This document shows, piece by piece, positions 62,073 to 64,000 of a DNA stretch of 64,000 nt; the first letter of the stretch is position 1, and each line of letters opens with the position of its first letter. The DNA is from Gammaproteobacteria bacterium. Its GTDB lineage: Bacteria; Pseudomonadota; Gammaproteobacteria; Enterobacterales; Permianibacteraceae. The notes beneath the pieces are model-generated. The model was given only the letters and a program-made list of their open reading frames with translations, was not told where the DNA came from and did not search any database. The DNA lies in the NCBI GenBank assembly GCA_016182845.1, contig JACPFT010000021.1, positions 1-64,000 of the forward strand. The letters are read 5' to 3'. The position numbers were made by a program, and so were the translations under genes.

Positions 62073-64000
62073 ATGACCGAGCTTTGCATCCGCGCTCTCC
62101 CCGACCAAGACGAAAACCTGCGCGCCCTGGCCGAGCGCCGCTGGGCCGAGGCCCGGGTCCGCGAGCCGGCCCTGCCGGAAACCCATCCGCTGGTCGCCCT
62201 GCTGGGGATCTCGGACTTCCTGGCCGAGACCCTGGCCGGCCAGACGGGCCTGGTGCTGGAGCTCATCGCCAGCGGCGACCTGGACCGCCCGGAACGCCGG
62301 GCGGCCGAGGCTGCGACACTGAGCGCGGCGGTGAGTGATTGCGCCAGCGAGACCGAGCTGCACGCGCTCCTGCGCCGCCACCGCCGCCGCGCCATGACCG
62401 TGATCGCGGCACGGGATCTCTGGGGGCAGGCCAGCCTGGAGGAGAGCCTGACCCACCTGACGGCCCTGGCCGATGCCTGCATAGACCAGGCCTTGAGTTG
62501 GCTCCATGCCCGGCAATGCGCCGAACAGGGCATTCCCTCGAGCTTCGCCGGCGAGCCCCAGGAACTCGTGGTCCTGGCCATGGGCAAGCTGGGCGCCGGC
62601 GAGCTGAATTTCTCCTCGGACATCGACCTCATCTTCGCCTACCCGGAGCTGGGCGAGACCGTCGGCGGGCCGCGCAGCGTGGCCACCGATGCCTACTTCA
62701 CGCGCCTGGGCCAGCGCCTGATCGCCGCCCTGGACAAGAGCACGGCCGAGGGCTTCGTGTTCCGCGTCGACATGCGCCTCAGGCCCTACGGGGATTCGGG
62801 GCCCCTGGTCATGTGCTACGACGCCCTGGAGGATTATTACCAGGACCAGGGCCGGGAATGGGAACGCTACGCCATGATCAAGGCGCGCCCGGTGACCGGC
62901 TCGGAAGCCGCCCGCGCCCGGCTCCTGGCCCTGCTCAAGCCCTTCGTCTTCCGGCGCTACATCGATTTCTCGGTCATGGCGTCCTTGCGCGAGATGAAGG
63001 CCATGATCAGCCGGGAGATGCGCCGCAAGGGACTGACCGACAACCTCAAACTGGGTCCCGGGGGCATCCGCGAGATCGAATTCATCGCCCAGGTCTTCCA
63101 GCTGATCCGTGGCGGCCGCGACAGTGAGCTGCAGACCCGCAGCCTGCTCGCCGTCCTGCCCCTCCTGGGCGAACGGGGCCTGGTGGAGCCGGCCGCCGTG
63201 GGCGAGCTCCTGACCGCCTACCGCTTCCTGCGCAAGGCCGAGCACGCCCTCCAGGAGCTAGCCGACCAGCAGACCCAGACCCTGCCCGGCGACGGACCGA
63301 CGCGGCTGCGCCTGGCCACGGCCCTGGGTTACGCGCGCTGGGACGGCTTCCACGCCGCCCTCGATGCCCACCGGGAGCGGGTCGAGGCCCAGTTCCGCGT
63401 GCTCATCGGCGAGCCGGCGGAAAACGGCGAGGAGGCATCGGAACACCTGGCCCTGCGCGCGGTCTGGGAGGCCAGCCTGGAGGGCGAGGAGGCCCGCGCC
63501 GTGCTGGCCGAGGCCGGCTTCCCGGAGCCCGAGGCGGCCCTGGCCCAACTCACCGCCCTGCGCGAGGGCGCCTACCGGCGCGTCCTGGGCGAGCGCGGCC
63601 AGGCCCGTCTGGACGGCCTGATGCCGCCCTTGCTTGCCGCCATCGGCGAAGGCGCCGAACCCATGGCCTGTTTGCAGCGGGTCCTGGCCTTGATCGAGGG
63701 CATAGGCCGGCGCACCGCCTACCTGGAGCTCCTGGCCGAGAATCCCGGCGCCCGTCGCCATTTGCTGCGCCTCCTGGCCCTGAGCCCCTGGATCGCCGAG
63801 CGCCTGCGCCAATACCCCATCCTCCTGGACGAGCTCTTGGATGCCCGCAGCCTCTATGCCCCGGCCAGCCGCGCCCAGCTCGCCGATCAATGGCGGCAGA
63901 CCCGGCTGCGCCTGGCGCCGGAGGACGAGGAGCAGCACATGGACGCCCTGCGCGAGTTCCGCCACGCCCAGGCCCTGCGCATCGCCGCCGCCGAGCTCTG
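62073..64000 (+). CDS. glnE: Glutamine synthetase adenylyltransferase/deadenylase, 5' part (runs off the right edge)
   Basis: About 642 residues are in the window; the full enzyme is about 950. The N-terminal deadenylylase nucleotidyltransferase core is clear: VLAMGKLGAGELNFSSDIDL (near residue 170-190), RVDMRLRPYGDSGPLV, DYYQDQGREWERYAMIKARP and LGPGGIREIEFIAQVFQLIR; then the linker (YRFLRKAEHALQELADQQTQ) and the beginning of the second half (GIGRRTAYLELLAENPGARR). It controls glutamine synthetase by reversible adenylylation according to PII. ATG at 62073 or in-frame ATG at 62061; neither has a strong ribosome site. Confidence 0.96.
   Translation, partial: MTELCIRALPDQDENLRALAERRWAEARVREPALPETHPLVALLGISDFLAETLAGQTGLVLELIASGDLDRPERRAAEAATLSAAVSDCASETELHALLRRHRRRAMTVIAARDLWGQASLEESLTHLTALADACIDQALSWLHARQCAEQGIPSSFAGEPQELVVLAMGKLGAGELNFSSDIDLIFAYPELGETVGGPRSVATDAYFTRLGQRLIAALDKSTAEGFVFRVDMRLRPYGDSGPLVMCYDALEDYYQDQGREWERYAMIKARPVTGSEAARARLLALLKPFVFRRYIDFSVMASLREMKAMISREMRRKGLTDNLKLGPGGIREIEFIAQVFQLIRGGRDSELQTRSLLAVLPLLGERGLVEPAAVGELLTAYRFLRKAEHALQELADQQTQTLPGDGPTRLRLATALGYARWDGFHAALDAHRERVEAQFRVLIGEPAENGEEASEHLALRAVWEASLEGEEARAVLAEAGFPEPEAALAQLTALREGAYRRVLGERGQARLDGLMPPLLAAIGEGAEPMACLQRVLALIEGIGRRTAYLELLAENPGARRHLLRLLALSPWIAERLRQYPILLDELLDARSLYAPASRAQLADQWRQTRLRLAPEDEEQHMDALREFRHAQALRIAAAEL

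Overview
The window is high-GC chromosomal DNA of a proteobacterium, most probably a gammaproteobacterium. The supporting signs are the conserved block zapB-zapA-6S RNA-ygfA-EVE protein, a Pseudomonas-like fadBA pair, uvrD, mltA, arfB, pepQ, mscL and glnE, together with an exosortase A / PEP-CTERM protein-sorting system. No tRNA, rRNA, CRISPR array or prophage was seen. Genus cannot be fixed from this sequence.

Layout. 0-3.5 kb: the tail of an IS110-type transposase abutting a response-regulator gene, a MITE-like element with 20-bp inverted ends, then zapB, zapA, 6S RNA, ygfA, an unlisted 41-codon membrane micro-gene and an EVE-domain protein. 3.5-7.8 kb: two tandem secreted subtilases, each with a long leader that carries the same two hairpins and the same upstream box. 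8-14 kb: rpiA and a three-gene envelope operon (LolA-like protein, beta-barrel outer-membrane protein, MMPL/RND permease) with overlapping stops and starts. 14-32.8 kb: PEP-CTERM country: acyltransferase, desaturase, two THxN-type PEP-CTERM proteins each behind a sigma-54 promoter, an FAD oxidoreductase, an EF-hand protein, then a minus-strand run of O-glycosylation ligase, CapK-like adenylate-forming enzyme, trypsin-like protease, PrsK, PrsR and PrsT, with a divergent acyltransferase-3 gene. 32.8-43.6 kb: housekeeping (uvrD-mltA-arfB, alpha carbonic anhydrase, pepQ, fadB, fadA, a PilJ-N-like lipoprotein) with dispersed palindromic repeats. 43.8-49.5 kb: amino-acid-type binding lipoprotein, DUF1501/DUF1800 pair, LysE exporter, nucleoid-associated protein. 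49.5-58.3 kb: cyclic-di-GMP and chemotaxis-like signalling, with a CheY-CheC-GGDEF set occurring twice (once as separate genes, once partly fused), interrupted by a YdcH-like protein, an RNA methylase, a GlxA-type regulator and a cysteine hydrolase. 58.5-61.1 kb: the three-part AmmeMemoRadiSam system, divergent around a 15-bp palindrome. 61.2-64 kb: mscL, a small secreted protein and the 5' part of glnE, which runs off the window.

How it fits together. PrsK (kinase) and PrsR (sigma-54 activator) are the known regulatory pair of exosortase systems. The two PEP-CTERM genes here have good -24/-12 sigma-54 promoters and share a TTTACAG element at an identical distance upstream, so the sequence itself links regulator to target. 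The exosortase itself and the polysaccharide synthesis genes are outside the window. The most novel-looking signal is the structured leader shared by the two subtilases, in which one stem changes sequence but keeps its pairing.
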